From Metabacillus idriensis (GTDB taxonomy: Bacteria; Bacillota; Bacilli; Bacillales; Bacillaceae), in contig NZ_WKKF01000001.1 in the NCBI RefSeq assembly GCF_009674765.1, forward strand, positions 434,001 to 498,000: 64,000 nucleotides of DNA, read 5' to 3'. The stretch's first letter is position 1, and the number at the start of each line of letters is the position of its first letter. The notes under the pieces are model-generated. The model searched no databases, was not told the origin of the DNA, and was given only the letters and a program-made list of their open reading frames with translations. Positions 45,367-55,204 of this stretch are shown piece after piece. Made by a program: the position numbers and the translations under genes.

Positions 45367-46040
45367 TTCATTTTTTGCAGAAAAAGTCCGTCTCCTTCAA
45401 GCCATTCAGCGTATAAGACCTCTCTGTAGGTCTTTATATTTTGTTTTCTGAGCTCTGCCTGAAGCCATTCTTCCGAAAATCCTGCTTCTTTCACATTATC
45501 AAGCAAGACTTCCCCATCCAGAATCATGGAAAAAGGCAGAATCGCTCTTTTTGGCTCCATTTGAAAGTCGTGCCGAGTCGGGGTATCATACTTTGGCTTT
45601 TTCAAAATATTTACTGTCCCGTCAGTTTCCAGAACAGCAAAAGCTACCTCTCTCAGGGAGAATGCGCCTCTTGCCCTTACTAAATGCTGAAGCTGATTGA
45701 TGTCTAGTTTAGATCCCTTTAAAGCTTCACGTAATATCTCCCCATGATGAATAATAATAGTCGGTCTTCCTTCTAGAAATGCTCTCGTTTTTTTCCACTT
45801 TTGTGTAATGATTTCAAGTAGATAAATAAGTGTTCCCCATACAGTGATGGCGAAGAGTATTTTAAGTATGCCGGTATCATCATCAAAAACGGCATTTCCT
45901 ACAAGCTCTCCAAGTACTAGAGCAGAAATGAAATCAAATGTTGTAATTTGGGTAATTTGCGTTTTACCTAATATTCTCGTTAAGAAAAATAAACCGAAAA
46001 AACCGATGATTAAATCAAGACCTGTATATACAAATTCCAT
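45363..46040 (-). CDS. DUF421 family membrane protein (YetF-like)
   Basis: 225 aa. Three N-terminal membrane helices (LDLIIGFFGLFFLTRILGKTQ with the family TQIT motif, FDFISALVLGELVGNAVFDDD) and a cytosolic domain containing RARGAFSLREVAFAVLETDG. This is the YetF/YdfS/YrbG family; sporulating bacilli have several, some tied to spore coat or germination. AAGGTGACGTT precedes the ATG at 46040. Convergent with the MBL gene. Confidence 0.85.
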   Translation of the reverse strand: MEFVYTGLDLIIGFFGLFFLTRILGKTQITQITTFDFISALVLGELVGNAVFDDDTGILKILFAITVWGTLIYLLEIITQKWKKTRAFLEGRPTIIIHHGEILREALKGSKLDINQLQHLVRARGAFSLREVAFAVLETDGTVNILKKPKYDTPTRHDFQMEPKRAILPFSMILDGEVLLDNVKEAGFSEEWLQAELRKQNIKTYREVLYAEWLEGDGLFLQKMN

Positions 46041-46146
46041 AACGTCACCTTGTCTCATGTTAGATGAATTTAGCATGTGCAGCTTAGGGTGTTTTTATTG
46101 AGAAAGAAAAAGAAGGAAAAATAAAAAGCAGCGGAAATCGCTGCTT

Positions 46147-46578
46147 TTAGAATTTTATTTCTTTAACCATCGTTACATGCGGAATGCCTGCATCCAAAAA
46201 TGTTTCTTTTGAAATGGTGTTATAGCCAAGCTTCTCATAGAAAGGCTCTGCATGAGTTTGTGCATTCAGTTTTAACGTCTGCATTTCTTTTGAAGCAGCA
46301 ATCTCTTCAAGCTTTTCCATGATGATTTTGCCTGCACCTTTAGATCGGTAATCAGGAAGCACGCAAATGCGTTCAATTTTGCCGATGCCGTTCAGGATGC
46401 GGAAACGTCCTGCGCCGACTGGCTTGTCGCCGTCATATAAAACAACGTGAGAGGCTTCTCTTTCAAATTGATCGATTTCCTCTTCTTCAGGAACTTGCTG
46501 TTCTTCTACGAACACTTTTGTGCGGACGTCATAGGCGTCCTGCAATTCTTCATCTGACTTTACAATTCTTGCGATCAC
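46147..46578 (-). CDS. yjcF: GNAT acetyltransferase YjcF
   Basis: 143 aa. EELQDAYDVRTKVFVEEQQVP opening and the acetyl-CoA loop CVLPDYRSKGAGKIIMEKLEE, with QTHAEPFYEKLGYN at the C-terminus: the YjcF/ElaA-like GNAT form. Substrate unknown. It begins with GTG directly after the yjcG stop codon, so the two are translationally coupled. Confidence 0.9.
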   Translation of the reverse strand: MIARIVKSDEELQDAYDVRTKVFVEEQQVPEEEEIDQFEREASHVVLYDGDKPVGAGRFRILNGIGKIERICVLPDYRSKGAGKIIMEKLEEIAASKEMQTLKLNAQTHAEPFYEKLGYNTISKETFLDAGIPHVTMVKEIKF

Positions 46579-47100
46579 TTACAGACCTTCCTTTCCAAGC
46601 AGAAATGTTTCATAAACCGTCCAAGATCCATTTTCCAGCTGATAAAGGAGATGAAAGCGGTCAACGGTTTCTTCGTGCTGAAAATCTGTCATTTTCAGGC
46701 GGCCAAGCACATCTGAATGTTCATCGTCAGACAGCTTTTGACCAATCGTTATATGCGGAACAAAGGCATATTCTGGCTCGAAATTTGAGAAATATTCGCC
46801 GTGCAGCGCATCATACAGATTCAAGATTTCTTCTGTCGGCTCCACTTTAAGATAAATGACATTGTTTACTGGTGAAAAGGAGCTGAATTTTCTAATTGAG
46901 AGTGAGAGCGGCTGCATTCTTTGTGCAATCTGGCGCAGCTCTCTTGAAATGTCCCTTACTTGCTCATCTGTCGCTTCAAATGGCTGTTTAAGCGTTAAGT
47001 GAGGAGGAATCAATGCATAATTGGGATCATAGCGCTTTCGGTAAGAGTTAGCTGAATCCTGCAGTTTTTTTGATGGAAAAATGGCAATTCCGTACTTCAT
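46579..47100 (-). CDS. yjcG: 2H phosphoesterase superfamily protein YjcG
   Basis: 173 aa. Two HxTx-type motifs typical of 2'-5' RNA ligase-like proteins: [10 protein letters not shown] near residue 33 and [11 protein letters not shown] near residue 112. They form the twin-histidine active site. The physiological substrate is not known. First of the yjcG-yjcF pair. The ATG follows GGGAGGGAACC. Confidence 0.9.
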   Translation of the reverse strand: MKYGIAIFPSKKLQDSANSYRKRYDPNYALIPPHLTLKQPFEATDEQVRDISRELRQIAQRMQPLSLSIRKFSSFSPVNNVIYLKVEPTEEILNLYDALHGEYFSNFEPEYAFVPHITIGQKLSDDEHSDVLGRLKMTDFQHEETVDRFHLLYQLENGSWTVYETFLLGKEGL

Positions 47101-47172
47101 AAGGGTTCCCTCCCATGTATATATATGTATTCATAGTATATCAAAATTTAAGGATTGAAGCATATGAGACCA

Positions 47173-47895
47173 TTAGAACATTGTTTTTAAAATCTTTTTC
47201 AAAGACGGCTGCCAGTATGTCCATTTATGATCGCCTTCAAACTCTTCATAAACGGATGGAATTCCTTTTGCTTCAATGGCTGCGTGCAGTTCCCTGTTTG
47301 GAGTCAGGAAGTCCAAAACGGCGCCATCTGTCGTTTTTACTTCTGTTTCTTTCGTGCCGATTTGATGATAAATCGATAATAAGGCAGGGGAAGAAAAATC
47401 CTTCACCATCTGCAGAACAGCTTCATTTGCATAAGGTGATTGCATCATGACTTTTCCAAACGTATTCGGATAAGTAAGAGCAGTCATAAAAGATACAGTT
47501 CCAGCAAGTGAATCTCCAATCAGAGCCCGTCCAGCCCCCATTTGATAGGTTGGAAACTCTTTGTCCAAAAACGGAACAACTTCATGAGCTAAAAAGCGAA
47601 TATAGGCTTTTTGCTTCGGCCCTTCAGGATGATATTTATCACGGCGGTCTTGCACGTCACGATATGGAATTCCGACGATGATCACATTTTCAATTTCTTT
47701 CCTGCTTAACAGCTCCTCTGTCTGCCTTGGGATGCGCCCGAGCCTGAAGTAATCCTGACCGTCCTGTGCAATGATCAGGCTGTACTTATAAAGAGGCGAA
47801 TAATTCTTCGGCAAATAAATCAGGAGCGTTACTTCTTCTTCTAATTCCTTTGAATAAAGCAGCGTCTCTTTTACAATTCCTGCTTTTGCTGTCAT
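47173..47895 (-). CDS. yjcH: Esterase YjcH (alpha/beta hydrolase)
   Basis: 240 aa, the length of B. subtilis YjcH. Esterase D/enterochelin esterase type: LIIAQDGQDYF, nucleophile serine in LIGDSLAGTVSF near residue 120, and a catalytic histidine in FEGDHKWTYWQP. The frame runs 20 codons further upstream, but TTTGGGGGTATC supports the ATG at 47895. Substrate unknown. Confidence 0.88.
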   Translation of the reverse strand: MTAKAGIVKETLLYSKELEEEVTLLIYLPKNYSPLYKYSLIIAQDGQDYFRLGRIPRQTEELLSRKEIENVIIVGIPYRDVQDRRDKYHPEGPKQKAYIRFLAHEVVPFLDKEFPTYQMGAGRALIGDSLAGTVSFMTALTYPNTFGKVMMQSPYANEAVLQMVKDFSSPALLSIYHQIGTKETEVKTTDGAVLDFLTPNRELHAAIEAKGIPSVYEEFEGDHKWTYWQPSLKKILKTMF

Positions 47896-47985
47896 CACGA
47901 TACCCCCAAAGATGATGGACGAATCACATCCATTATTAAAAACGCTTCCATTCATTTTAGCATGAATTGCGGCAAAATTCTTGCT

Positions 47986-49044
47986 TCACACGCGATTGAT
48001 TTTTGCCGAAACCTCTGAGATAAAACGGCGGGCTTCATCGGCATTTAGTAGAATGACATCTGCTTTCTTTTTGAATCCATACATGAGCTCTGCAGTTACA
48101 GCTTCTTTTAAAACGATTTTAATGGCTGGTTTTTCTTTTATGAAATCAGGCAGACTCAAATCCAGAACGGTTTTTTCTTGTTCTCTCGTTAATTTTTTAG
48201 GGAAATCATTGTCTATTATCTCTTTTATTAAGTGAAGCGGAATAATGATCCGTTTAGAGATTCCAGCCTGAAGGTATAAGCTATGCTCCGTCAGTCTGTA
48301 CGGAGTCAGCCTTATAGCTTGAAGATCTGCCAGAATAAAGAGAACTCCATAGCTGTTTAAAATAAGCAATACCCATGAAAGAACGGGACTAAACGAATGA
48401 AGAAGAAAATGAAATCCAGCTGTTTCAATGACAATTGCGTGAATCAGCATGATGTTTAGGGCAATAACACTTGTTTGATGATGAGCGGTGAAATAAACAC
48501 CTGCATGCTGTGGAGCTTTTTTCCGCCAATTGAAGAAAGCATAGTAGAAAATGGAAATCTCCGTAAAAAGGATATCCATCAGGCGGTTTGAAGGCACATG
48601 CTTTTCAAATACGGCTTTAGCTTTAGGAAAAAAGAAGGGGAGATCAATATTCAACTTGTAATCTCCAATGATTCGCGGAAGTTTCTTAAAAAAGAGAATA
48701 AGGATAAAAATCTCCGCGAGTAAAACAAGAGCTTCACAAGCAAAAAGCAGCCACGGTATAAAGGAGTAAGCCTCCACTTGCTGAGCGGGGATGAGAAAGC
48801 GGGCAAATCCATAACCGGCAAGGATGACAGGAAGCAGATAGGTAAGAGAGTACCTTTTTCTTAAAATAAACAAATAGGTTAAAAGCGGTATCACAACCAG
48901 GAAATCAAGCAGAGATCCTAGAGCTGCTCCCTGTGGAACAGGCTGCATGAATGGAAAACGGTAGATCGCGGCATTCGATCCGGCAATGAGAAGAACCAGG
49001 GCTGCAAAAAGACCCCATTTTGGCTTTGTTAATGAATGTGTCAT
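47986..49044 (-). CDS. Multi-pass membrane protein, unknown function
   Basis: 352 aa with eight or so membrane helices (GLFAALVLLIAGSNAAIYRF, FLVVIPLLTYLFILRKRYSL, PVILAGYGFARFLIPAQ, and more), then a cytosolic C-terminus after about residue 235. I recall relatives carrying a 'beta-carotene monooxygenase' label, which the sequence does not support: no iron-binding histidine pattern is visible. AAAGGTGG before the ATG at 49044 decides the start. Upstream of yjcH, 90 bases apart. Confidence 0.75.
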   Translation of the reverse strand: MTHSLTKPKWGLFAALVLLIAGSNAAIYRFPFMQPVPQGAALGSLLDFLVVIPLLTYLFILRKRYSLTYLLPVILAGYGFARFLIPAQQVEAYSFIPWLLFACEALVLLAEIFILILFFKKLPRIIGDYKLNIDLPFFFPKAKAVFEKHVPSNRLMDILFTEISIFYYAFFNWRKKAPQHAGVYFTAHHQTSVIALNIMLIHAIVIETAGFHFLLHSFSPVLSWVLLILNSYGVLFILADLQAIRLTPYRLTEHSLYLQAGISKRIIIPLHLIKEIIDNDFPKKLTREQEKTVLDLSLPDFIKEKPAIKIVLKEAVTAELMYGFKKKADVILLNADEARRFISEVSAKINRV

Positions 49045-49214
49045 TCGTATCGCCACCTTTCACTTATAGAATAAATATATCATGAAAATATGTAAAAAAA
49101 AGACAGTTGATTTGAACTGTTTTTGACAGATTCAGGACGCGGCATAATTCCATTCTTCAGCACATATTCCTTATATGAAGACAAGCCTGATGTGAGGGAG
49201 GGAAATGCCTGAAA

Positions 49215-50102
49215 ATGAGGAAAGCCGTTCATGTGACAGCAAGTATCTATGCAGCCGTTTCTATTTCTTTTTGGGGAATATCCTTTGTTTCAACGAAAGC
49301 TGTTTTAAGTCAGCTAGAACCTTTTACATTGCTTGCTTTTCGCTTTTTTATTGCAGCGGTCTTTTTATTTTTCCTTCTTTTGCTCCTTCGTCAGCCATTT
49401 AAATTGAAGGTGGATCATCTTCCGTCCATTTTTATCCTTTCTGTGCTTGGCATCTTTGTCCATCAGGTGATTCAAGCAGCAGCCCTTCAGTCTATTCAGG
49501 CATCGCAAGCGGGATGGATCATCTCTTTTTCCCCGATTTTCACAGCTGTTCTGGCCACTCTCTTTTTGAATGAAACATTTACGTTATTTAAAGCAGCAGG
49601 CATGACAATTGCTGTACTGGGCGTTCTTTTAATAACTTCATTTGGACAAGGTGGCTCTTTGACTTTCCATGCTAACATCGGTTACGTGCTGATGATTTTA
49701 AGTACATTGAATTGGGCGGTTTATTCGATTCTGATAAAAAAACTGAAGATCCCATATCCCGCGCTGACAGTTACTTTTTATACATGCTTCTTCGGCTTTA
49801 TCATGACACTGCCTTACTTTTTAAGAAATAAAGGCTTGGTTCAGATGGCTTACCTGACACCGGAAAACTGGACTCATTTGCTGTTTCTCGGAATTTTTGT
49901 CTCCGCAGTCGCATACTGGTTTTGGGGCAAAGCGCTCGAAGTCATGGAGGCAACTAAAGTGTCATCTTTTCTGTACTTTGAACCCCTTGCAACTGTCATT
50001 GCAGCAGTCATATTGCTGCATGAACCAATTTTGAAGGCAAGCGTGGCCGGAGGTCTTCTGATTATTGCCGGGGTGATGATTGTAAACCGTAAATATTCAT
50101 AA
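49215..50102 (+). CDS. DMT/EamA-family transporter
   Basis: 295 aa, ten membrane helices in two EamA repeats (first SISFWGISFVSTKAVLSQLEPF; second NWAVYSILIKKLKIPYP and SFLYFEPLATVIAAVILLHE). Probably exports a metabolite or amino acid; substrate not predictable. The ribosome site GAGGGAGGG is 14 bases before the ATG at 49215. Directly upstream of the SAM riboswitch. Confidence 0.88.
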   Translation: MRKAVHVTASIYAAVSISFWGISFVSTKAVLSQLEPFTLLAFRFFIAAVFLFFLLLLLRQPFKLKVDHLPSIFILSVLGIFVHQVIQAAALQSIQASQAGWIISFSPIFTAVLATLFLNETFTLFKAAGMTIAVLGVLLITSFGQGGSLTFHANIGYVLMILSTLNWAVYSILIKKLKIPYPALTVTFYTCFFGFIMTLPYFLRNKGLVQMAYLTPENWTHLLFLGIFVSAVAYWFWGKALEVMEATKVSSFLYFEPLATVIAAVILLHEPILKASVAGGLLIIAGVMIVNRKYS

Positions 50103-50175
50103 AAATACCTTGCAAAATATTTGATAATGAGATAAGGTTATAAAAACAATCAATTCAAAAAGTTCATACTATTTA

Positions 50176-50306
50176 TTCTTATCCAGAGAGATGGAGGGTT
50201 CTGGCCCTGTGAAATCTCAGCAACCGGAAAAGAACGGAGAATCTTTCTGTTCGAACCAAGGTGCTAAATCCAGCAAGCGCAGGTAATAAGCTTGGGAGAT
50301 AAGGAG
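50176..50306 (+). promoter_or_regulatory. SAM riboswitch (S-box)
   Basis: S-box parts in order: CTTATCCAGAGAGATGGAGGG, CTGGCCCTGTGAAATCTCAGCAACC, CAAGGTGCTAAATCCAGCAAG and GGGAGATAAGGAG. With SAM bound it favours the terminator that follows, turning off metI-metC. Confidence 0.97.
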
Positions 50307-50323
50307 AAGCAATCATTTGATAT

Positions 50324-50358
50324 CAACGTCTTCTTCTTAAATGAGGAAGACGTTTTTT
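50324..50358 (+). terminator. Riboswitch-controlled terminator
   Basis: AACGTCTTCTTC / GAGGAAGACGTT hairpin then TTTTT. Confidence 0.9.
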
Positions 50359-50474
50359 ATTTTTATATTATTGGGATGCAGCCTTCTTGCTGGATCAGAT
50401 GGAATAGCAGTCATTAGTTTTAAGCACACAAATGGAGAAAAACTTGCAGAAACTATTATGGGACGGTGTTGGAA

Positions 50475-51599
50475 ATGTCAGAACGCATTGAAACAATCTT
50501 AGCTCAAATTGGAAATCGAAGTGAAAACGCAACGGGAACCGTGAATCCGCCCGTCTATTTTTCTACAGCATACAGGCACAATGGAATTGGGGAGTCTACT
50601 GGATTTGATTACGTCCGCACCGGAAACCCGACGCGGCAGATTCTTGAAAAGGCCATTGCAGAGCTTGAGCATGGAGATCAGGGCTATGCCTTCAGTTCAG
50701 GGATGGCAGCAATTCAGACGCTGATGGCTTTATTTAAAAGCGGAGACGAGCTCATTGTATCCTCTGATTTATATGGAGGTACCTACCGATTATTCGAACG
50801 GGAATGGAGAAAATATGGACTTGTTTTTCACTACGCAGATTTTAAAGACGAGGACTGTACGCAGCAGCTGATCAATGAACGCACAAAGGCCATTTTTCTT
50901 GAGACCCCGACAAATCCTTTGATGCATGAAACAGAGGTCAGCAGGATTGCGAAAATTGCCCGAGAAAACAATTTGCTGCTGATTGTCGACAACACGTTTT
51001 ATACGCCGATTCTGCAAACACCGATTTTAGACGGAGCCCACATCGTGATCCATAGTGCCACCAAATATTTAGGCGGTCACAATGATGTGCTTGCCGGTTT
51101 GGTTGTTGCGAAGGGAACGGAGCTCTGCGAGGAGCTTGCCCAGCATCACAACGCAATCGGAGGGGTGCTCTCTCCTTTTGATTCCTGGCTCCTGATCCGC
51201 GGAATGAAAACTTTGGCACTGCGGATGAACCAGCATGAGAGAAATGCGGCCCACCTCGCAGAATTTCTTGAAAAACAGGCAGAGGTGACAGATGTACTTT
51301 ATCCCGGAAAAGGCGGAATGCTTTCATTCAGGCTGCAGAAGGAAGAATGGGTGAATCCATTTTTAAAAGCCTTAAAGACGATTACATTTGCAGAAAGCTT
51401 AGGCGGAGTGGAAAGCTTTATCACATATCCGGCGACGCAGACACATATGGATATTCCTGAAGAGATTCGCGCGGCAAATGGCGTGTGCAACAGGCTTTTG
51501 CGCTTTTCTGTCGGCATTGAATACGCAGGAGATTTGGAACTGGACTTAACACAGGCATTTGAACTGATGAAGGAGGCGGAGAAAGTTGAGCAACGGTGA
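50475..51599 (+). CDS. metI: Cystathionine gamma-synthase / O-acetylhomoserine thiolyase MetI
   Basis: 374 aa. PLP enzyme of the Cys/Met family: YVRTGNPTRQILEKAI, FSSGMAAIQTLM, and the PLP lysine in HSATKYLGGHNDVLAGL near residue 195. Very close in wording to B. subtilis MetI. It makes cystathionine, or homocysteine directly. The ATG at 50475 is preferred to the GTG three codons upstream; GGACGGTG precedes it. Controlled by the SAM riboswitch; its 3' end overlaps metC by 14 bases. Confidence 0.94.
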   Translation: MSERIETILAQIGNRSENATGTVNPPVYFSTAYRHNGIGESTGFDYVRTGNPTRQILEKAIAELEHGDQGYAFSSGMAAIQTLMALFKSGDELIVSSDLYGGTYRLFEREWRKYGLVFHYADFKDEDCTQQLINERTKAIFLETPTNPLMHETEVSRIAKIARENNLLLIVDNTFYTPILQTPILDGAHIVIHSATKYLGGHNDVLAGLVVAKGTELCEELAQHHNAIGGVLSPFDSWLLIRGMKTLALRMNQHERNAAHLAEFLEKQAEVTDVLYPGKGGMLSFRLQKEEWVNPFLKALKTITFAESLGGVESFITYPATQTHMDIPEEIRAANGVCNRLLRFSVGIEYAGDLELDLTQAFELMKEAEKVEQR

Positions 51600-52770
51600 T
51601 TGGAAATTCGAGACGAAACTGCTCCACAATCGTCAAAAGGTGCAAAAGGAAACAGGAGCGGTAAGCGTGCCGATTCATCATTCCTCTACTTTTCACCAAT
51701 TTGACTTTGATGACTACGGCAAATTTGATTACAGCAGATCCGGAAACCCGACGCGCGAGGCATTAGAAGAAACCATTGCTGAACTTGAAGGCGGCACAAA
51801 AGGATTTGCCTTTGCTTCTGGAATGGCGGCCATTTCAACCTGTTTTTTATTGCTGTCTAAAGGCGACCACGTTTTAATCACGGAAGATGTATACGGCGGA
51901 ACATACCGGATCATCACAGATGTATTGAGCAGATTCGGCATTGAATACAGCTTTGTCGACATGACTGATTTGCACGAAGTGGCATCGCACATCAAGCCAA
52001 ATACAAAAGTAATCTACGTGGAGACACCGTCTAATCCGCTTTTGAAAATTACCGACATCCAGGGCATTACGAAACTTGCAAAAGCAAATAACTGTTTAAC
52101 CTTTTTAGACAATACATTTTTAACACCTGTCCTGCAGCGTCCGCTCGAGCTCGGAGTCGATATCGTGCTTCACAGCGCAACCAAGTTTTTGGCCGGACAC
52201 AGTGACGTCCTTGCCGGTCTTGCAGTTGTAAAGGATGCTGAGCTCGCTGCACAGGTTGGAAAACTGCAAAATGCGTTCGGTGCGGTACTCGGCGTGCAGG
52301 ACAGCTGGCTTGTTCTCCGCGGAATCAAAACGCTGAACGTCAGACTTCAGCAATCATCCGCATCGGCTCGGAAGCTCGCAGAATACTTGTCGAAGCATAA
52401 AGCTGTCCGTCACGTGTATTATCCTGGACTAACGTTCCATCCTGGCCACTCCATTCAGCGCTACCAGGCGGACGGACCGGGTGCCGTGCTATCGTTCACA
52501 CTGGCTGATGAAGATGCGGTCCGCACACTTGTCAAAAATGTGGAGCTCCCAGTATTCGCAGTCAGCCTCGGCGCTGTGGAATCCATTCTTTCATACCCGG
52601 CAAGAATGTCGCATGCCGCTATGCCAAAAGAAGAGCGGGAGCGGCGCGGGATCACGGATGGTTTACTGCGCATCAGCGTCGGCCTTGAAGATGCAGACGA
52701 CTTGATCAAAGATTTTAAGCAGGCCTTGGCAAAGCTGCCTGCGCATGCGCATAATAAGTTGAGAGCTTGA
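51586..52770 (+). CDS. metC: Cystathionine beta-lyase MetC
   Basis: 394 aa. Cys/Met PLP fold: STFHQFDFDDYGKFDYSRSGNPTR, FASGMAAIST, the PLP lysine in HSATKFLAGHSDVLAGL near residue 195. It splits cystathionine into homocysteine, pyruvate and ammonia. The TTG start lies inside the end of metI with AAGGAGG nine bases upstream. Together with metI it gives both transsulphuration steps to homocysteine. Confidence 0.94.
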   Translation: MSNGDWKFETKLLHNRQKVQKETGAVSVPIHHSSTFHQFDFDDYGKFDYSRSGNPTREALEETIAELEGGTKGFAFASGMAAISTCFLLLSKGDHVLITEDVYGGTYRIITDVLSRFGIEYSFVDMTDLHEVASHIKPNTKVIYVETPSNPLLKITDIQGITKLAKANNCLTFLDNTFLTPVLQRPLELGVDIVLHSATKFLAGHSDVLAGLAVVKDAELAAQVGKLQNAFGAVLGVQDSWLVLRGIKTLNVRLQQSSASARKLAEYLSKHKAVRHVYYPGLTFHPGHSIQRYQADGPGAVLSFTLADEDAVRTLVKNVELPVFAVSLGAVESILSYPARMSHAAMPKEERERRGITDGLLRISVGLEDADDLIKDFKQALAKLPAHAHNKLRA

Positions 52771-52775
52771 TAGAG

Positions 52776-52815
52776 TTAAGGACGATTCCATTTGGGGATC
52801 GTTTTTTTTTTGCAG
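52776..52815 (+). terminator. Terminator after metC
   Basis: CGATTCC / GGGGATCG-type hairpin and a run of Ts. Confidence 0.75.
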
Positions 52816-52959
52816 GGGATTCATTTCGAAAGACAACTATAAAATGGATGGTCAAAATTATTCCAAATTGGACGGTTATTACATGTGTTCTTAATTGTAT
52901 AATATTGTCGGACCCCTAGGATGGAATAGATAAGTTAATAAAGTAAAGGTGATGAAAAT

Positions 52960-53421
52960 ATGACTTTGGCAGTTTTAATTTCTTTAATTCTAATGAGTGC
53001 TATAAAAATACTAATGACCTGTCTTCCAACTTTTAGTGTCGATTGGCTTATCAGCAAATTTGAGATTCATTCAAAACTCAGTGACTCAAATTCTACAGTA
53101 ACCATTGATGGGAAATCCTTGAAAGGTGAAGGCAAAATACAAGTAATTAATGATTTTAACGAAGCTGTTTTTTTAAAAAAATATTATATTTATCCAGGGA
53201 GCGAGAATTTATTTTTACATCCGGAGAACGGCGGGACGCCAATTATCATTGATACTAAAAGAGGAAAAAAGGATGTTAGAATCTTTATATACAGTTACAA
53301 AGATCGCGTTTATGTAGTAAAACGGTTCAAAAAGAAAATAGCAGCCTACAGTCTGCTTTCTGATAGCCTCCAAAACCGTTCGAATTCAGTATCAGAGGGA
53401 ATCGTGTTATCCTCCTTTTAG
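52960..53421 (+). CDS. YfmQ-like protein
   Basis: 153 aa. N-terminal membrane helix (MTLAVLISLILMSAIKILM), then a soluble strand-rich domain with FNEAVFLKKYYIYPGSENLFLHPENGG. It agrees with what I recall of B. subtilis YfmQ, uncharacterised. The C-terminal end is Ser/Asn-rich. AAAGGTG precedes the ATG. Monocistronic, with a terminator after it. Confidence 0.7.
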   Translation: MTLAVLISLILMSAIKILMTCLPTFSVDWLISKFEIHSKLSDSNSTVTIDGKSLKGEGKIQVINDFNEAVFLKKYYIYPGSENLFLHPENGGTPIIIDTKRGKKDVRIFIYSYKDRVYVVKRFKKKIAAYSLLSDSLQNRSNSVSEGIVLSSF

Positions 53422-53478
53422 TTTGACTATTCAAAAAAGATACGCTATCTTTCTATACATAAGCTGATCGGAAAAACC

Positions 53479-53513
53479 GAAGGCCCTTAACATTTATTTG
53501 TTAGGGGCCTTTT
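53479..53513 (+). terminator. Terminator after the YfmQ-like gene
   Basis: AAGGCCCTTAACA / TGTTAGGGGCCTT hairpin followed by Ts. Confidence 0.85.
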
Positions 53514-53534
53514 CTATTATGGAGGGATTTGTTC

Positions 53535-54749
53535 ATGAATTATAGTTATCTGTCACATTTAAGTTGCCCAAAATGCGGGACGGAGTATTCAGCGGAGACG
53601 ATTCAGCAGCTTTGCACGTGCGGATCGCCGTTATTGGTAAACTATCATTTGGATCTAGTGAAATCGGTGTTGACGAAAGAAGAGGTAAGTCAAAGAGAAA
53701 ACAGCCTTTGGAAATATCATGAGCTGCTTCCGGTGGAAAATCCGGACAATATTGTATCAATGGGAGAGGGCATGACGCCGCTGCTTAAGACGGACAGAAT
53801 CGGCAGAAAATTGGGTATTGGGCATCTTCTTATGAAAGATGAAGGTCTGATTCCAACGGGTTCTTTTAAGGCGCGGGGCGCTGCTGTCGGCATTTCGAAA
53901 GCGAAGGAGCTGGGTGTGAAAACATTTGCGATGCCGACAAACGGCAATGCAGGTGCCGCGTGGTCACTTTATGCAGCAAGAGCGGGAATAGTGCCGTATA
54001 TTATCATGCCTTTGGACGCACCTCTTATTACTAGAAAAGAAACGGCAATTTCCGGTGCGAATTTGCATTTGATTGATGGGTTGATCAGCGATGCCGGAAA
54101 AGTTGTAGCGCAGCTTGTCGGCGAAGAAGGTTTTTATGATGCATCCACGCTAAAAGAGCCATACCGCATTGAAGGGAAAAAGACGATGGGGTATGAAATT
54201 GCGGAGCAGCTGAACTGGACCGTGCCTGATGTCATTTTATACCCGACTGGCGGGGGTGTGGGCATAATCGGAATCTATAAAGCTCTTCTAGAATTGCAGG
54301 AGCTTGGCTGGATCAGCAAGGACAAGCTTCCCCGCCTGGTTGCTGTTCAGGCGGAAGGGTGCGCTCCGATTGTAAAAGCATTTGAAGAAGGAAAAATGGA
54401 ATCAGAGTTCTGGGAAAACTCACAGACGGATGCGTTTGGCATCAATGTGCCGAAAGCGATCGGTGATTTTCTTGTTCTTCAGGGGATTTATGATACGAAT
54501 GGCTGTGCCATTGCTGTTTCTGAAAAAGAGATTCATGCAGAGCAGTCACAAGCTGCCAAATTAGAGGGCTGTTTTATTTGTCCGGAGGGGGCGGCGACTT
54601 TTGCAGCAGCCCGTCTTTTAAGAGAAAGAAACTGGATTAAGGAAGATGAAACCGTGGTCTGCCTGAATACAGGGCAGGGAATTAAATATCCGGAAACGGT
54701 TCGTGCTGAAGCACCCCTGCTCCGAAAAGGCGAAATGCTGAAACTATAA
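53535..54749 (+). CDS. Threonine synthase-like PLP enzyme
   Basis: 404 aa. N-terminal zinc ribbon (LSCPKCGTEYSAE, then CTCGSPLL) followed by a fold-type II PLP domain: GMTPLLKTDRIG, PTGSFKARGAAVGI with the PLP lysine, MPTNGNAGAAWSLYA and YPTGGGVGIIGIYKAL. Typical of the zinc-ribbon threonine synthases (ThrC-like); it converts phosphohomoserine to threonine if canonical. The two upstream in-frame codons are not needed; GGAGGG lies nine bases before the ATG at 53535. No hom or thrB nearby, so specificity is inferred. Confidence 0.85.
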   Translation: MNYSYLSHLSCPKCGTEYSAETIQQLCTCGSPLLVNYHLDLVKSVLTKEEVSQRENSLWKYHELLPVENPDNIVSMGEGMTPLLKTDRIGRKLGIGHLLMKDEGLIPTGSFKARGAAVGISKAKELGVKTFAMPTNGNAGAAWSLYAARAGIVPYIIMPLDAPLITRKETAISGANLHLIDGLISDAGKVVAQLVGEEGFYDASTLKEPYRIEGKKTMGYEIAEQLNWTVPDVILYPTGGGVGIIGIYKALLELQELGWISKDKLPRLVAVQAEGCAPIVKAFEEGKMESEFWENSQTDAFGINVPKAIGDFLVLQGIYDTNGCAIAVSEKEIHAEQSQAAKLEGCFICPEGAATFAAARLLRERNWIKEDETVVCLNTGQGIKYPETVRAEAPLLRKGEMLKL

Positions 54750-54829
54750 GCTTCTACTCTGCGCGGCACAATCATATAATTTACCAATGTACAGCCTGTC
54801 TTGTACAAAATCGGCCGCGGAGGTGGAAC

Positions 54830-55204
54830 ATGTTAATCGAACTAAGTGCTGTCGGAGCTGCGTTAGCCTTTATTTGTCTTGTAGGGTATTTGATCCAAAC
54901 GCTAAGACGCGGAATGGTTACCCTAGAAGAAACAAATGAGACCCTTGTTGAAGTAAGAAAGGCTGTTCATGATTTGTCGGGAGAGGCTGAGGATCTGATT
55001 CACTCGGCCAATCAAATCACGGTTGATGTAAAAAGCAAAATGAAAACAGTAGAACCATTACTTGAATCTGCACAGGATATGGGAGAGGTCATTCACAGTG
55101 TGACTAACACCGTAAAACAGGCGGCAACCGGATATGGATATGGACTTCCGCCAGTTAAAAACGAAAAGGCGCCAAACCGCGAAGTGAAGATTAAGCTGAA
55201 ATAA
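54830..55204 (+). CDS. DUF948 family protein (YtxG-like)
   Basis: 124 aa. N-terminal membrane helix (LSAVGAALAFICLVGYLIQ) followed by a helical region (LVEVRKAVHDLSGEAEDLIHSANQI) and a basic tail. DUF948 proteins such as YtxG are general stress proteins in B. subtilis. GGAGGTGG precedes the ATG. Ends in a terminator. Confidence 0.82.
   Translation: MLIELSAVGAALAFICLVGYLIQTLRRGMVTLEETNETLVEVRKAVHDLSGEAEDLIHSANQITVDVKSKMKTVEPLLESAQDMGEVIHSVTNTVKQAATGYGYGLPPVKNEKAPNREVKIKLK

Noticed and set aside
47986-49044. Beta-carotene monooxygenase
   Set aside because: The label is known to me for relatives, but no iron-binding histidines or matching fold features are visible.
49205-49402. 65-aa frame with a closer ribosome site than the DMT transporter start
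   Set aside because: It overlaps the transporter gene in another frame and has no protein-like conservation features; the transporter frame shows clear EamA helices.
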